Assembly (NCBI GenBank): GCA_040385245.1
Contig: JAZKHT010000002.1
Location: forward strand, 104,414 to 168,413
DNA from: JAZKHT01 sp040385245
GTDB taxonomy: Bacteria > Pseudomonadota > Alphaproteobacteria > Rhodobacterales > Rhodobacteraceae
Reading direction: 5' to 3'
DNA: 64,000 nt
The notes under the pieces are model-generated. The model ran no database searches, was not told the DNA's origin, and saw only the letters and a program-made list of their open reading frames with translations. This document shows positions 16,704 to 25,208 of the stretch, piece by piece; within the stretch, counting starts at the first letter, position 1; every line of letters starts with the position of its first letter. The position numbers were made by a program, and so were the translations under genes.

Positions 16704-17669
16704 TCAAACCAGTGCCGCAGCGGCAAGAAACAGCGCAGGGATCAGCCCCGCATCGCGGTTCGACCGGAATACCGCCAGACAGGATGCCGGGTCATCGGGG
16801 TTCAACCGTCGCATTTGCAGCGTCATATGCCATCCAAAGGCCCATACGCCCGCCAAGGCCAGCACCAGCGCCACCGGGTCCAGCAGGGGCGGCAGCGCCA
16901 GCAGCACCGCCGCTGTCATCAGCAAGACGGCGGCGATCATGAACAGCGCCAGTCCCACCCCGGTATGGTTTCCCAACAGGCGGGCGGTGGATTTCACCCC
17001 GATCAGGGCGTCATCCTCTTTGTCCTGATGCGCGTAGATCGTATCGTAGAACAGCGTCCACGCGATGCCCGCCGCGTACAGCAGCACCGGGGCCAGCGAC
17101 AGCGCGGCGCCATGTGCGGCCCACGCCAGCAACGCCCCCCAGTTGAACGCCAGCCCCAGAAACGCCTGCGGCCACCATGTGAAGCGTTTGGCAAAGGGAT
17201 AGATCGCGACCAGAGTCAAAGAGCCGACACCCAGCGCGATGGCGGTTCCGTTGTAGCTGAACAGGATGCAGGCGGCCAACAGGGCCTGCGCCACCATCCA
17301 GACCACGGCCCGCCGCACCGTCACCTGCCCCGACGGGATCGGCCTGCTTTTCGTGCGCGCCACGGCGGCGTCAAAATCGCGGTCGGTGATGTCGTTCCAC
17401 GTACAGCCCGCCCCGCGCATCAGGAACGCCCCCGCAGCGCAACTGACCGCAAGCCAGACGTCCCACCGCGTAAATCCCCCGGTGGACGCTGCCGCCAGTG
17501 CGATGCCCCACCAGCACGGGATCAGCAAAAGCCAGGTCCCGATGGGGCGATCCGCACGGGAAAGGCGCAGGTAGGGCCGAGTTGCAGGCGGGGCAAAGCG
17601 GTCGACCCAATTGCCGCGCGGCGCATCCGCGACGGTTCCGGCCTCTGGCAATTGCGGCGATGCGGACAT
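16704..17669 (-). CDS. ubiA: 4-hydroxybenzoate polyprenyltransferase
   Basis: 321 residues with eight or nine membrane helices. The first Asp-rich motif of UbiA prenyltransferases is intact (NDITDRDFD near residue 95), and the second is present as DTIYAHQDKEDD near residue 220. UbiA attaches the polyprenyl tail to 4-hydroxybenzoate in ubiquinone synthesis. The ATG at 17669 lies only 12 bases from the divergent rsmE start, so each gene's promoter must lie within or very close to the other's 5' end. No hairpin terminator is seen behind it. Confidence 0.93.
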   Translation of the reverse strand: MSASPQLPEAGTVADAPRGNWVDRFAPPATRPYLRLSRADRPIGTWLLLIPCWWGIALAAASTGGFTRWDVWLAVSCAAGAFLMRGAGCTWNDITDRDFDAAVARTKSRPIPSGQVTVRRAVVWMVAQALLAACILFSYNGTAIALGVGSLTLVAIYPFAKRFTWWPQAFLGLAFNWGALLAWAAHGAALSLAPVLLYAAGIAWTLFYDTIYAHQDKEDDALIGVKSTARLLGNHTGVGLALFMIAAVLLMTAAVLLALPPLLDPVALVLALAGVWAFGWHMTLQMRRLNPDDPASCLAVFRSNRDAGLIPALFLAAAALV

Positions 17670-17681
17670 AGGGTGACGCTC

Positions 17682-18410
17682 ATGGCTGAGGCAAAGATAC
17701 GATTGTTTGTAGATCAGGCGCTTGGGCAGGGGCAAGCGGTGGCCCTGTCTGCCGATCAGGCGCATTACCTTTTTTCGGTAATGCGCCTTGGCAAGGGGGC
17801 TGCCGTCCTGCTGTTCAACGGACGCGACGGCGAATGGCGGGCCGATGTGGCCGAGGCGGGTAAACGCGGCGGCGTGCTTGTGTGCACGGACCAGACCCGC
17901 CCCTTGCAGATGCCGCCCGACCTGTGGCTGCTGTTCGCCCCGATCAAAAAGGCGCGTACCGATTTCATCGTGGAAAAGGCGGCTGAAATGGGGGCCGCCC
18001 GCATCATCCCAGTGCAGACGCGCCACACCAATTCCGAACGCATCCGGCAAGACCGCCTTCAGGCCCACGCCATCGAAGCGGCCGAACAATGCGGTGGCAC
18101 CTACGTGCCGCAGGTGGACGATCTGACGCCGCTGGACAGGTTGCTGTCCGACTGGCCCGCTGGCCGCCGCATACTGTGGTGCGACGAGGCGTTGGTCGGT
18201 GCGCGCGACGCCCTGTTGCGGACGGGTGCCCCCGGCCCATGGGCGATCCTGATCGGGCCAGAGGGCGGTTTTGCTGAAACCGAACAGAAACGCCTCCGGG
18301 CGATGCCGCAGGTCGTGCCGGTCAGTCTTGGACCGCGCATCCTGCGCGCCGATACGGCGGCGGTCGCGGCGCTGACGCTGTGGCAGGCGACGCTGGGCGA
18401 CTGGGGATGA
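17682..18410 (+). CDS. rsmE: 16S rRNA (uracil-1498-N3)-methyltransferase
   Basis: 242 residues. It has the N-terminal PUA-like part (HYLFSVMRLGKG near residue 28) and the C-terminal SPOUT knot with IGPEGGF near residue 190 and LGPRILRADTA near residue 217, which bind S-adenosylmethionine. RsmE methylates U1498 of 16S rRNA in the 30S subunit. A GTG three codons upstream is a possible alternative start. The next gene overlaps its stop codon by four bases. Confidence 0.95.
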   Translation: MAEAKIRLFVDQALGQGQAVALSADQAHYLFSVMRLGKGAAVLLFNGRDGEWRADVAEAGKRGGVLVCTDQTRPLQMPPDLWLLFAPIKKARTDFIVEKAAEMGAARIIPVQTRHTNSERIRQDRLQAHAIEAAEQCGGTYVPQVDDLTPLDRLLSDWPAGRRILWCDEALVGARDALLRTGAPGPWAILIGPEGGFAETEQKRLRAMPQVVPVSLGPRILRADTAAVAALTLWQATLGDWG

Positions 18411-18946
18411 TCCGGCCCGCCGCGCTGGCAACACTCGTCCGCCTGCGCGAGGTGGGGTATGGCCTTGCCGCCATTGGTGCGGGGGTGTGGCTGATGGCCT
18501 TGGGTGGATATCTTCTGACCCCGGTTGGCGTTGCGATTGGCGCGTTGGGCATCGGTTGGGTTGTGCTTGCGTCCCGCCGTCTGCGGTTCCGGCAAGCCGT
18601 CGATGCCCCCGGCGTGGTCGAGGTTGACGAAGGGCAGGTCGGCTATCTTGGTCCGACGGTGGGGGGATATGTGGCGCTTCCCGATCTTGTGGAACTGCGC
18701 CTGATCACCCTGCGGGGCCGCAGATTGTGGCGGCTGAAACAGTCGGATGGGCAGACACTGTTGATCCCGGTCGATGCAGCAGGGGCCGACCGGCTGTTTG
18801 ATGCCTTTGCCAGCTTGCCGGGGATGGACAGCGCGGCCCTTGTCGCCGCACTGGACAGTGTCGCCGCCAAAGGCGGGCGCGCCCTGTCGGTCGCATCCGA
18901 GACGCGCCTTGTCTGGACCCGCCCGGGCCAGCGCGCCCTGCGCTGA
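18407..18946 (+). CDS. Hypothetical membrane protein downstream of rsmE
   Basis: 179 residues beginning with ATG inside the rsmE stop (ATGA). Two adjacent hydrophobic helices (about residues 17-60) are followed by a soluble domain of about 120 residues with a beta-strand pattern (VVEVDEGQVGYLGP, then ELRLITLRGRRLWRL). The layout of two helices plus a small PH-like beta domain is seen in many alphaproteobacterial proteins of unknown role. Co-translated with rsmE; no functional hint beyond that. Confidence 0.8.
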   Translation: MIRPAALATLVRLREVGYGLAAIGAGVWLMALGGYLLTPVGVAIGALGIGWVVLASRRLRFRQAVDAPGVVEVDEGQVGYLGPTVGGYVALPDLVELRLITLRGRRLWRLKQSDGQTLLIPVDAAGADRLFDAFASLPGMDSAALVAALDSVAAKGGRALSVASETRLVWTRPGQRALR

Positions 18947-19065
18947 CCCCTGCAAAAATGCACCGATCGCTGTGACGCGCATCGCATCAGGTGGCCTTGA
19001 CTTGGCCGCGTTCGCAAAGCACCTCTGTGGCCTTGAACGCAGCATGCAACGTCGGAGCCCACCCC

Positions 19066-20412
19066 ATGTCCATTCCCCAGTCCGGTGGCGGGCAGATCGA
19101 AGATTTCGCGCAGCTTGCGGACCTGTTGGAACAAGGCTGCAAGCCAAAGGCCGATTGGCGCATTGGCACCGAACATGAAAAGTTCGGCTGGCTGATCGAC
19201 ACGCGCAAGCCGCTGCCCTATGACGGCGACCGGTCGATCCGCGCGCTGTTTGACGGGCTGGTTGCGCAGCACGGCTGGACGGCCGTGCGCGAAGGCGACA
19301 ACACCATCGGTGTGACACGCGGGCAGGCCAACATCAGCCTTGAACCCGGCGGACAGTTTGAACTGTCGGGGGCGGCTGTCGAAACCCTGCACGAAACCGA
19401 AGCAGAGCTTGCCAATCACCTGACCGAGGTAAAGGGCCTGGCCGACCCGTTGGGGATACGGTTCATGGGCATCGGTGCAGCTCCAGAATGGCGGCACGAC
19501 GACATGCCGGTGATGCCAAAGGGGCGTTACCGGTTGATGACCGATTACATGGGCCGTGTGGGCACGCATGGCACGCAGATGATGTACCGGACCTGCACCG
19601 TGCAGGTGAACCTTGATTACGCATCCGAAGCGGACATGGTCAAGAAACTGCGCGTGGCACTGGCGTTACAGCCTGTGGCGACGGCGCTGTTCGCTTCAAG
19701 CCCGTTCTTCGAGGGCAAGCCGAACGGCCACAAATCCTGGCGCAGCCGCATCTGGCGGGGTCTGGATGACACGCGGACGGGGATGCTGCCCTTTGCCTTT
19801 GATCAAGGATTCGGGTTCCAGCAATATGTCGACTGGGTTCTGGATGTGCCGATGTACTTCGTCTACCGAGACGGGAAATACATCAACGCGCTGGGTCAGT
19901 CGTTCCGCGCTTTCCTGAAGGGCGAACTGCCCGCCTTGCCCGGTGAAAAGCCCACCCTGTCCGACTGGGCCGACCATATGACGACGGTCTTTCCCGAAGC
20001 GCGGGTGAAGAAATACATCGAAATGCGCGGTGCTGACTGTGGGGATGCGGCCCATATCGTGGCGCTGCCTGCGTTCTGGGTCGGGTTGATGTATGACCAG
20101 ACAGCACTGGATGCCGCTTGGGATCTGGTCAAGGGACTGGATACCGAAACGCGCGAAGGGTTGCGGGTAGCGGCCTCTGTCGCAGGTCTGCAGGGCGAAG
20201 CAGGCGGCGTGAAGATCATGGATCTGGCGCGTGCTTCCGTTGCGCTGTCGCAGGCGGGTCTTGCCGGACGTGGCTTGGGCGAAGAACGTCACCTTGCGCC
20301 ATTGGTCGGCCACATTGCCCGCGGTGCTGTGCAGGCCGACCGCTGGCTTGAGTTGTATCACGGCGCATGGGGGGGTGATCTGACCCCGATCTACGACGCA
20401 TCAAGCCTGTGA
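19066..20412 (+). CDS. gshA: Glutamate-cysteine ligase, plant/alphaproteobacterial type
   Basis: 448 residues, in the GCS2-type family shared by plants and alphaproteobacteria. Recognisable parts are IGTEHEKFGW near residue 32, LEPGGQFELSG near 95, and the long conserved block around MMYRTCTVQVNLDY near 172. It joins glutamate and cysteine, the first step of glutathione synthesis, in the cytoplasm. GTCGGAGCCC before the ATG provides a modest SD. A terminator follows ten bases after the stop, so the gene ends its transcript. Confidence 0.93.
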   Translation: MSIPQSGGGQIEDFAQLADLLEQGCKPKADWRIGTEHEKFGWLIDTRKPLPYDGDRSIRALFDGLVAQHGWTAVREGDNTIGVTRGQANISLEPGGQFELSGAAVETLHETEAELANHLTEVKGLADPLGIRFMGIGAAPEWRHDDMPVMPKGRYRLMTDYMGRVGTHGTQMMYRTCTVQVNLDYASEADMVKKLRVALALQPVATALFASSPFFEGKPNGHKSWRSRIWRGLDDTRTGMLPFAFDQGFGFQQYVDWVLDVPMYFVYRDGKYINALGQSFRAFLKGELPALPGEKPTLSDWADHMTTVFPEARVKKYIEMRGADCGDAAHIVALPAFWVGLMYDQTALDAAWDLVKGLDTETREGLRVAASVAGLQGEAGGVKIMDLARASVALSQAGLAGRGLGEERHLAPLVGHIARGAVQADRWLELYHGAWGGDLTPIYDASSL

Positions 20413-20421
20413 ACAGGTCAG

Positions 20422-20456
20422 GGGATGCGTCCGCTTGCCGGGCGCATCCTCTTTTG
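20422..20456 (+). terminator. Rho-independent terminator of gshA
   Basis: GGATGCG (20423-20429) pairs with CGCATCC (20443-20449); partial pairing continues inside the stem around a CTTG loop; TCTTTT follows. Confidence 0.82.
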
Positions 20457-20463
20457 ACGGGCG

Positions 20464-20877
20464 CTAGTAGGATTTGGCGGAAAGGTCTGTCAGAGGGTCT
20501 GGCCCGAAACGGTTCGCCCCCAAGGTGCCAAGCGTGGCAAACCAGAAAATCAGCACCACCCAACCGATCAGCGGGATGAAGACGATCAGCAGCCACCAGC
20601 CGGAATGGTCTGTGTCATGCAAACGGCGCACCGCGACGGCAATGCCTGGGATCAGGATCGCCAGCGACCAGATTGTGCTGAGCGGGCCGCCCCCTTCCAT
20701 CCCGCCGCGCGTTCCCATGCCCAAGCCAGAGGGGAACAGCGCGCCGTCGATGACGCCGACAATCAGGCCGACGATGATTGTGAAAAGCACCCACCACCAG
20801 TACTCTGACCGCCGTGCGCGGCCTGAAAAGGTGGCATAGTTCTGAAAGACGTGCCTGACGGCCGCTTGCATGTTCAT
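20464..20877 (-). CDS. DUF805 family membrane protein
   Basis: 137 residues with the DUF805 layout: an N-terminal F-x-G-R-A-R-R-x-E-Y-W segment (about residues 16-28), then three or four membrane helices and the conserved RRLHDTDHSGWW block near residue 90. Members are small inner-membrane proteins of unknown role, sometimes linked to phage or stress. Convergent with gshA, whose terminator lies only a few bases from its stop codon. Confidence 0.88.
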   Translation of the reverse strand: MNMQAAVRHVFQNYATFSGRARRSEYWWWVLFTIIVGLIVGVIDGALFPSGLGMGTRGGMEGGGPLSTIWSLAILIPGIAVAVRRLHDTDHSGWWLLIVFIPLIGWVVLIFWFATLGTLGANRFGPDPLTDLSAKSY

Positions 20878-20966
20878 CTGTCCGGTTCCCTTTTCTGTTG
20901 CACCACGGGTCGTTGATCGCCGCGTGGCAGATCAAGCGTTGCGCAGTCAGGGCGTTCGGTCAACCG

Positions 20967-21581
20967 TCAGCTTGGCGTCTTGCGCCCGATCCGGGGTTCG
21001 GTGCCATCGCGCAGGCGGGCGATGTTTGCGGCGTGGCGGATATAGACCAGCGTGGCAAGAATAACCGCCAGCACGACCATTTCGGCCCGTTCAAACAAGA
21101 TCAGCCACGCAGGGGCCAGTGCTGCTGCAATCAGCGCCGACAGCGAGGAAATCCGCGTCACGGCGGCGGAGACCGCCCAAGTCGCACAGACGGCAAGACC
21201 CACGGGCCACGCCAGCGTCAGCAGGGTGCCCAGAAAGGTCGCCACCCCCTTGCCGCCCCGAAAACCCAGCCAGACCGGGTAAAGATGCCCCAGAAACGCC
21301 GCCAGCGCTGCCACCTGCGCCGCATCCGGCCCCACGGTGCCGCGGGCGACCAGCACGGCAACGCCCCCCTTGGCCGCATCCAGGATCAGCGTTGCGGCGG
21401 CGGCGGGCCTGTTTCCGGTGCGCAGAACGTTTGTCGCCCCGATATTGCCCGATCCGATCTGCCGCAGATCGCCCAAGCCAAAGGCGCGCGTGATCACGAC
21501 ACCAAAGGGGATGGACCCCAACAGATAGGACAAACCCGCCACGACCAGCAACGTCAGGGGTGCGCTTGTGAAGTCAGGCAT
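20967..21581 (-). CDS. plsY: Acyl-phosphate:glycerol-3-phosphate acyltransferase
   Basis: 204 residues with five membrane helices. PlsY landmarks are present: GSIPFGV near residue 20, GSGNIGATNVLRTG near 40, and GGKGVATFLG near 103. It transfers an acyl group from acyl-phosphate to glycerol 3-phosphate, the first step of phospholipid synthesis. The frame reaches a GTG at 21587, but the ATG at 21581 sits five bases after AGGG and so is preferred. Last gene of the pyrB operon; the two-base gap to pyrC suggests coupling. Confidence 0.93.
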   Translation of the reverse strand: MPDFTSAPLTLLVVAGLSYLLGSIPFGVVITRAFGLGDLRQIGSGNIGATNVLRTGNRPAAAATLILDAAKGGVAVLVARGTVGPDAAQVAALAAFLGHLYPVWLGFRGGKGVATFLGTLLTLAWPVGLAVCATWAVSAAVTRISSLSALIAAALAPAWLILFERAEMVVLAVILATLVYIRHAANIARLRDGTEPRIGRKTPS

Positions 21582-21583
21582 GA

Positions 21584-22852
21584 TCACCCTGCAAAAACCT
21601 GTGTTCCGGCGACAAAGGTTGCCAGCACCTTACCCTCCATCCGTTGGCCGTCAAACGGGGTGTTCTTCGATTTGGACCGCAAGGTAAAGCGGTCAAGCAC
21701 AAAGGGGGCGTCCGGGTCGAACAGCACCAGATCGGCAGGCGCCCCTTCGGCCAAGCGCCCTTGGGGCAGGCCCAGACGGCGCGCCGGGTTCATCGATATT
21801 GCGCGGAACAGCGTCGGCAGGTCCATCGCGCCCGCATGGACAAGGCGCATCGCAGCGGGAAGAAAGGTTTCCAACGCCACGGCCCCGGCGGCCGCCTCTT
21901 CGAACGGCAGGCGCTTGGATTCCTCGTCCGCGGGCGTGTGCATGGAACTGATCACGTCGATCAGCCCGTCGGCCACCGCCTGTACCATCGCCAGCCGATC
22001 ATCTTCGGAACGCAGGGGCGGGGTCATCTTGAAAAAGGTCCGGTAATCACCGACATCCAGCTCGTTCAAGGTCAGATGGTGGATTGACGTGCCCGCCGTC
22101 ACGTTCAGCCCGTTCCGCTTTGCCCGGTCCAGCGCGGGCAGGGTGCGGGCGGATGTGATCTGGTCGGCATGATAGCGCGCGCCGGTCATTTCGACCAAGG
22201 CCATGTCGCGGTCAAACCCCATGCGTTCGGCCATGGGCGACACACCGGGCAGGCCGCGCAGCGAGGCGAACTTGCCACTGGTCGCGGCGGCCCCCAACGA
22301 CAGGCCCGGCTCTTGCGGGTGGCCGATCACCAATGCCCCCAGCGATCCCGCATAGGTCAGGGCGCGCGACAGCACCTTGGTGTCGGTGGTCACATGGTCG
22401 GCGTCGGTAAAGGCGATGGCGCCTGCGTCTAGCAGAAAGCCGATCTCGGTCATCTCGCGGCCCTGACGGCCTTTGGTCAGGGCGGCCATGTGGCGGATGC
22501 GGACGGGCGACGCCTCGGCCGCGCGGCGGGTGACGAATTCCAGCACCTCGGGCGTGTCGATGGCGGGGGTGGTGTCGGGGCGCGCGATGATCGTGGTCAC
22601 CCCGCCGGCTGCGGCGGCAAGCCCGGCAGAGCGAAAGGATTCGCGGTGCCGTTCGCCCGGCTCTCCGATCTTGACACCCCAGTCGACGATGCCGGGGGCA
22701 AGGCACTTGCCGCCGCAGTCGATAACGGTGGCGGATTTCGGGGCGCTGCCGTTGATCGCGACGATCAGCCCGTCTTTCAGCGTGACGCTGCCGGGGCTGT
22801 CTGTGCCCGCCTCGGGGTTGATCAGGCGGGCATTGGTCAGGTGCAGGATCAT
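21584..22852 (-). CDS. pyrC: Dihydroorotase-like protein lacking the metal-binding HxH (PyrC-prime type)
   Basis: 422 residues of the amidohydrolase family. Active dihydroorotases read PGxVDxHxHxREPG; here the segment reads PGIVDWGVKIGEPG, with Gly59 and Lys61 where the two metal-binding histidines belong. Other positions are only partly kept (GHPQEP near residue 185, SSMHTPADEE near 315). Catalytically dead PyrC homologues next to pyrB are known in Pseudomonas, where they serve as structural partners of aspartate transcarbamoylase. The same role is inferred here, and a working dihydroorotase should be encoded elsewhere. Overlaps the upstream gene by four bases. Confidence 0.88.
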   Translation of the reverse strand: MILHLTNARLINPEAGTDSPGSVTLKDGLIVAINGSAPKSATVIDCGGKCLAPGIVDWGVKIGEPGERHRESFRSAGLAAAAGGVTTIIARPDTTPAIDTPEVLEFVTRRAAEASPVRIRHMAALTKGRQGREMTEIGFLLDAGAIAFTDADHVTTDTKVLSRALTYAGSLGALVIGHPQEPGLSLGAAATSGKFASLRGLPGVSPMAERMGFDRDMALVEMTGARYHADQITSARTLPALDRAKRNGLNVTAGTSIHHLTLNELDVGDYRTFFKMTPPLRSEDDRLAMVQAVADGLIDVISSMHTPADEESKRLPFEEAAAGAVALETFLPAAMRLVHAGAMDLPTLFRAISMNPARRLGLPQGRLAEGAPADLVLFDPDAPFVLDRFTLRSKSKNTPFDGQRMEGKVLATFVAGTQVFAG

Positions 22853-23298
22853 CGGCTGCCTTTCCCGGACAGAAGGGCGGTGATCACCGTTTCTGCGTCG
22901 GCCATGTATTTCATCAGATGCTTGTCGCCCGCATGGGTGATCACCTGCACGTCACCCAGAAAGGGACGCGCAGTTTGAATATCCCCCCGCCGGATGGCGC
23001 GCCCACCGGGGCCAAGCAGACGTCGGTCCGTCAACCGCCAGCGCTGCGACAGGATTTCGGACGCAAGGTAGGCAGCCCTGACCCCGATGGCCAGTGCGGC
23101 AGCCACCGGGCCAACCCAAGGGTGGGGATTGCCCATGACGGCAAGGATACCACCCGCGACCACCCCGCCCGCCAGCGCCATGATGCCGTGGTTGCGCCAA
23201 TACGCCGAACTATCTGCGCGCCATTCGTGCTGAACCCGCTCACCGGGCAAAAGCGGCGCGTCGTGTGACAGCAGGGTGTCGGGGATGCGTTCAGACAT
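22849..23298 (-). CDS. Small membrane protein with PH-like domain, in pyrB operon
   Basis: 149 residues. Two hydrophobic helices (about residues 38-60 and 62-85) lie in front of a basic beta-rich region (SQRWRLTDRRLLGPGGRAIRRGDIQTARPF), which resembles the bacterial PH (bPH2) pattern of a short strand ending in TDRRLL. Function unknown. It sits between pyrB and pyrC, 18 bases after pyrB and overlapping pyrC by ATGA, so it is part of the pyrimidine/phospholipid operon. Confidence 0.8.
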   Translation of the reverse strand: MSERIPDTLLSHDAPLLPGERVQHEWRADSSAYWRNHGIMALAGGVVAGGILAVMGNPHPWVGPVAAALAIGVRAAYLASEILSQRWRLTDRRLLGPGGRAIRRGDIQTARPFLGDVQVITHAGDKHLMKYMADAETVITALLSGKGSR

Positions 23299-23316
23299 GG
23301 TCGCCTTTTCCCCTGC

Positions 23317-24279
23317 TCATACCATCACCCCGGCCAACGCCCGGCCCCGTTCGGCGCGCAGGTTTCGGGCCAGCAGATCCATACAGGCCATGCGCACGGC
23401 AACGCCCATCTCCACCTGTTCCTGAATGACGCTGCGGTTGATGTCGTCGGCCAGTTCGCCGTCGATTTCCACACCGCGGTTCATCGGGCCGGGGTGCATG
23501 ACGATGGCATCAGGCTTGGCAAAGGCCAGTTTTTCGGCGTCCAGCCCGTAGCGGTGGTAATACTCGCGCTCGGACGGGATGAAACCGCCGTCCATCCGTT
23601 CCTTTTGCAGGCGCAGCATCATCACCACATCCGCGCCCTCCAGCCCTTTGCGCATGTCGTCATAAAGCTCGCAGCCGAAATCCTGCACGCCCGCGGGCAT
23701 CAGGGTGGGGGGCGCGATCAGGCGGATGCGGTTTTCCATCTTGCCCAGCAGGATCAGGTTGGACCGCGCCACCCGCGAGTGGGCAATGTCGCCGCAGATC
23801 GCCACCGTCAGGCGCTGGATGCGGCCCTTGGCGCGGCGGATGGTCAGGGCATCCAGCAGCGCTTGTGTCGGGTGCTCGTGCCGCCCGTCGCCCGCGTTCA
23901 GCACCGCGCAATTCACCTTGGATGCCAGCAGGTTGACCGCTCCTGACGCCCCGTGCCGCACCACCAGCAGGTCGGGGTGCATCGCGTTCAGCGTCATCGC
24001 GGTATCAATCAGCGTTTCGCCCTTTTTCACCGATGACTGCGCCACCGACATGTTCATCACATCCGCGCCCAACCGCTTTCCCGCCAGTTCGAAACTCGCC
24101 TGCGTGCGGGTGGAATTTTCAAAAAACATGTTGATTTGCGTCATCCCGGCCAACGCGTCGGACTGTTTGACCGTGCGGCGGTTCAGATCGACGTAGCGGT
24201 CGGCCAGATCAAGGATGGTGCGGATTTCGTCCGGCGACAGATGCTCGATCCCCAACAGGTGGCGGGCGCGGAAGGTCAT
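23317..24279 (-). CDS. pyrB: Aspartate carbamoyltransferase catalytic chain
   Basis: 320 residues. The carbamoyl phosphate signature is visible as FENSTRTQASFELAGKR (about residues 53-69), followed by the SSVKKGET loop near residue 83 (the lysine that reaches across the subunit), VVRHGASGA near 107 and HPTQALLDALT near 136; the C-terminal part carries MHPGPMNRGVEI near 260. It makes N-carbamoylaspartate in de novo pyrimidine synthesis. No pyrI regulatory chain is next to it; instead an inactive dihydroorotase-like gene follows in the same operon. Confidence 0.95.
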   Translation of the reverse strand: MTFRARHLLGIEHLSPDEIRTILDLADRYVDLNRRTVKQSDALAGMTQINMFFENSTRTQASFELAGKRLGADVMNMSVAQSSVKKGETLIDTAMTLNAMHPDLLVVRHGASGAVNLLASKVNCAVLNAGDGRHEHPTQALLDALTIRRAKGRIQRLTVAICGDIAHSRVARSNLILLGKMENRIRLIAPPTLMPAGVQDFGCELYDDMRKGLEGADVVMMLRLQKERMDGGFIPSEREYYHRYGLDAEKLAFAKPDAIVMHPGPMNRGVEIDGELADDINRSVIQEQVEMGVAVRMACMDLLARNLRAERGRALAGVMV

Positions 24280-24383
24280 TCGGCATCTCCAACAACAGGC
24301 GGGCGTTGGGCGCTTATAGAAACCGTCGCGCGGCGGGACAAGCCGGGTTGTCCAGATCGCCCGCGCGGCCTAGCGTCCGCTGC

Positions 24384-25208
24384 ATGGGAATCGCAGAAGA
24401 CATCCTGGGGCCGGACGGCTGGCACGCGGCCATGGCGGCGCTTGTCTGGCAGATGGAACTGGGCGCGACCGAGTTGATCGGCGATGATCCGGTCAACAGT
24501 TATGACCTGCCGGTGGAGGCACCCTGGCAGGCGAGATCTGCCACGCGCGGGGCCACCCCTGCCCCAGCCATCGCGTCGCCAGCCGAAGTTGCCGCACGCA
24601 GCGCCGAAACCGCCCTTGCCGATGCCCGGTCCCTTGCCGCGCAGGCCGCTTCGCTGGAAGACCTGCGCGACGCGATGCACAGGTATGACCACTGCGAGTT
24701 GAAGCGGGGGGCAAAGAATCTGGTCTTTGCCGACGGCCTGCCAGGTGCACGGGTCATGTTGGTGGGCGAGGCGCCGGGCCGCGACGAGGATATCGAAGGC
24801 CGCCCCTTTGTCGGACGGGCGGGCAAATTGCTCGATGCGATGTTTGCCGCCATCGGATTGCAGCGCACATCGCCCGATACGCAGCATGCGATCTACATCA
24901 CCAATGTCGTGCCGTGGCGTCCCGCGATGAACCGCGATCCGACGCCGGACGAGGTGGCGATGATGCGCCCCTTTTTGCAGCGTCACATCGAATTGGCCGA
25001 TCCTGATGTGATTGTGGCGCTGGGCAACACGCCCTGTGCGGCACTGCTGGGCAAAACCGGTATCCTGCGGATGCGCGGCACATGGGACAGTGTATTCGGC
25101 AAGCCCGTCCTGCCCATGGTCCATCCCGCTTATCTGCTGCGCAACCCCGCCGCCAAGCGCGAGGCCTGGGCCGACCTGTTGACCCTGAAAGCAAGGCTGA
25201 AAACATGA
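24384..25208 (+). CDS. Uracil-DNA glycosylase, family 4-like without the Fe-S cysteines
   Basis: 274 residues. A divergent N-terminal 90 residues precede the glycosylase fold with motif GEAPGRDED (about residue 125), GRPFVGRAGKLLD, and MVHPAYLLR near residue 243. Family 4 enzymes hold a 4Fe-4S cluster through four cysteines. Here only one of those positions is Cys (DHCELK); the others read Tyr (before it), Pro-Trp (in NVVPWRPAMNR) and Met (in EVAMMRPFL). So the protein probably carries no cluster. Removes uracil from DNA by family; overlaps moaB by four bases. Confidence 0.85.
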   Translation: MGIAEDILGPDGWHAAMAALVWQMELGATELIGDDPVNSYDLPVEAPWQARSATRGATPAPAIASPAEVAARSAETALADARSLAAQAASLEDLRDAMHRYDHCELKRGAKNLVFADGLPGARVMLVGEAPGRDEDIEGRPFVGRAGKLLDAMFAAIGLQRTSPDTQHAIYITNVVPWRPAMNRDPTPDEVAMMRPFLQRHIELADPDVIVALGNTPCAALLGKTGILRMRGTWDSVFGKPVLPMVHPAYLLRNPAAKREAWADLLTLKARLKT

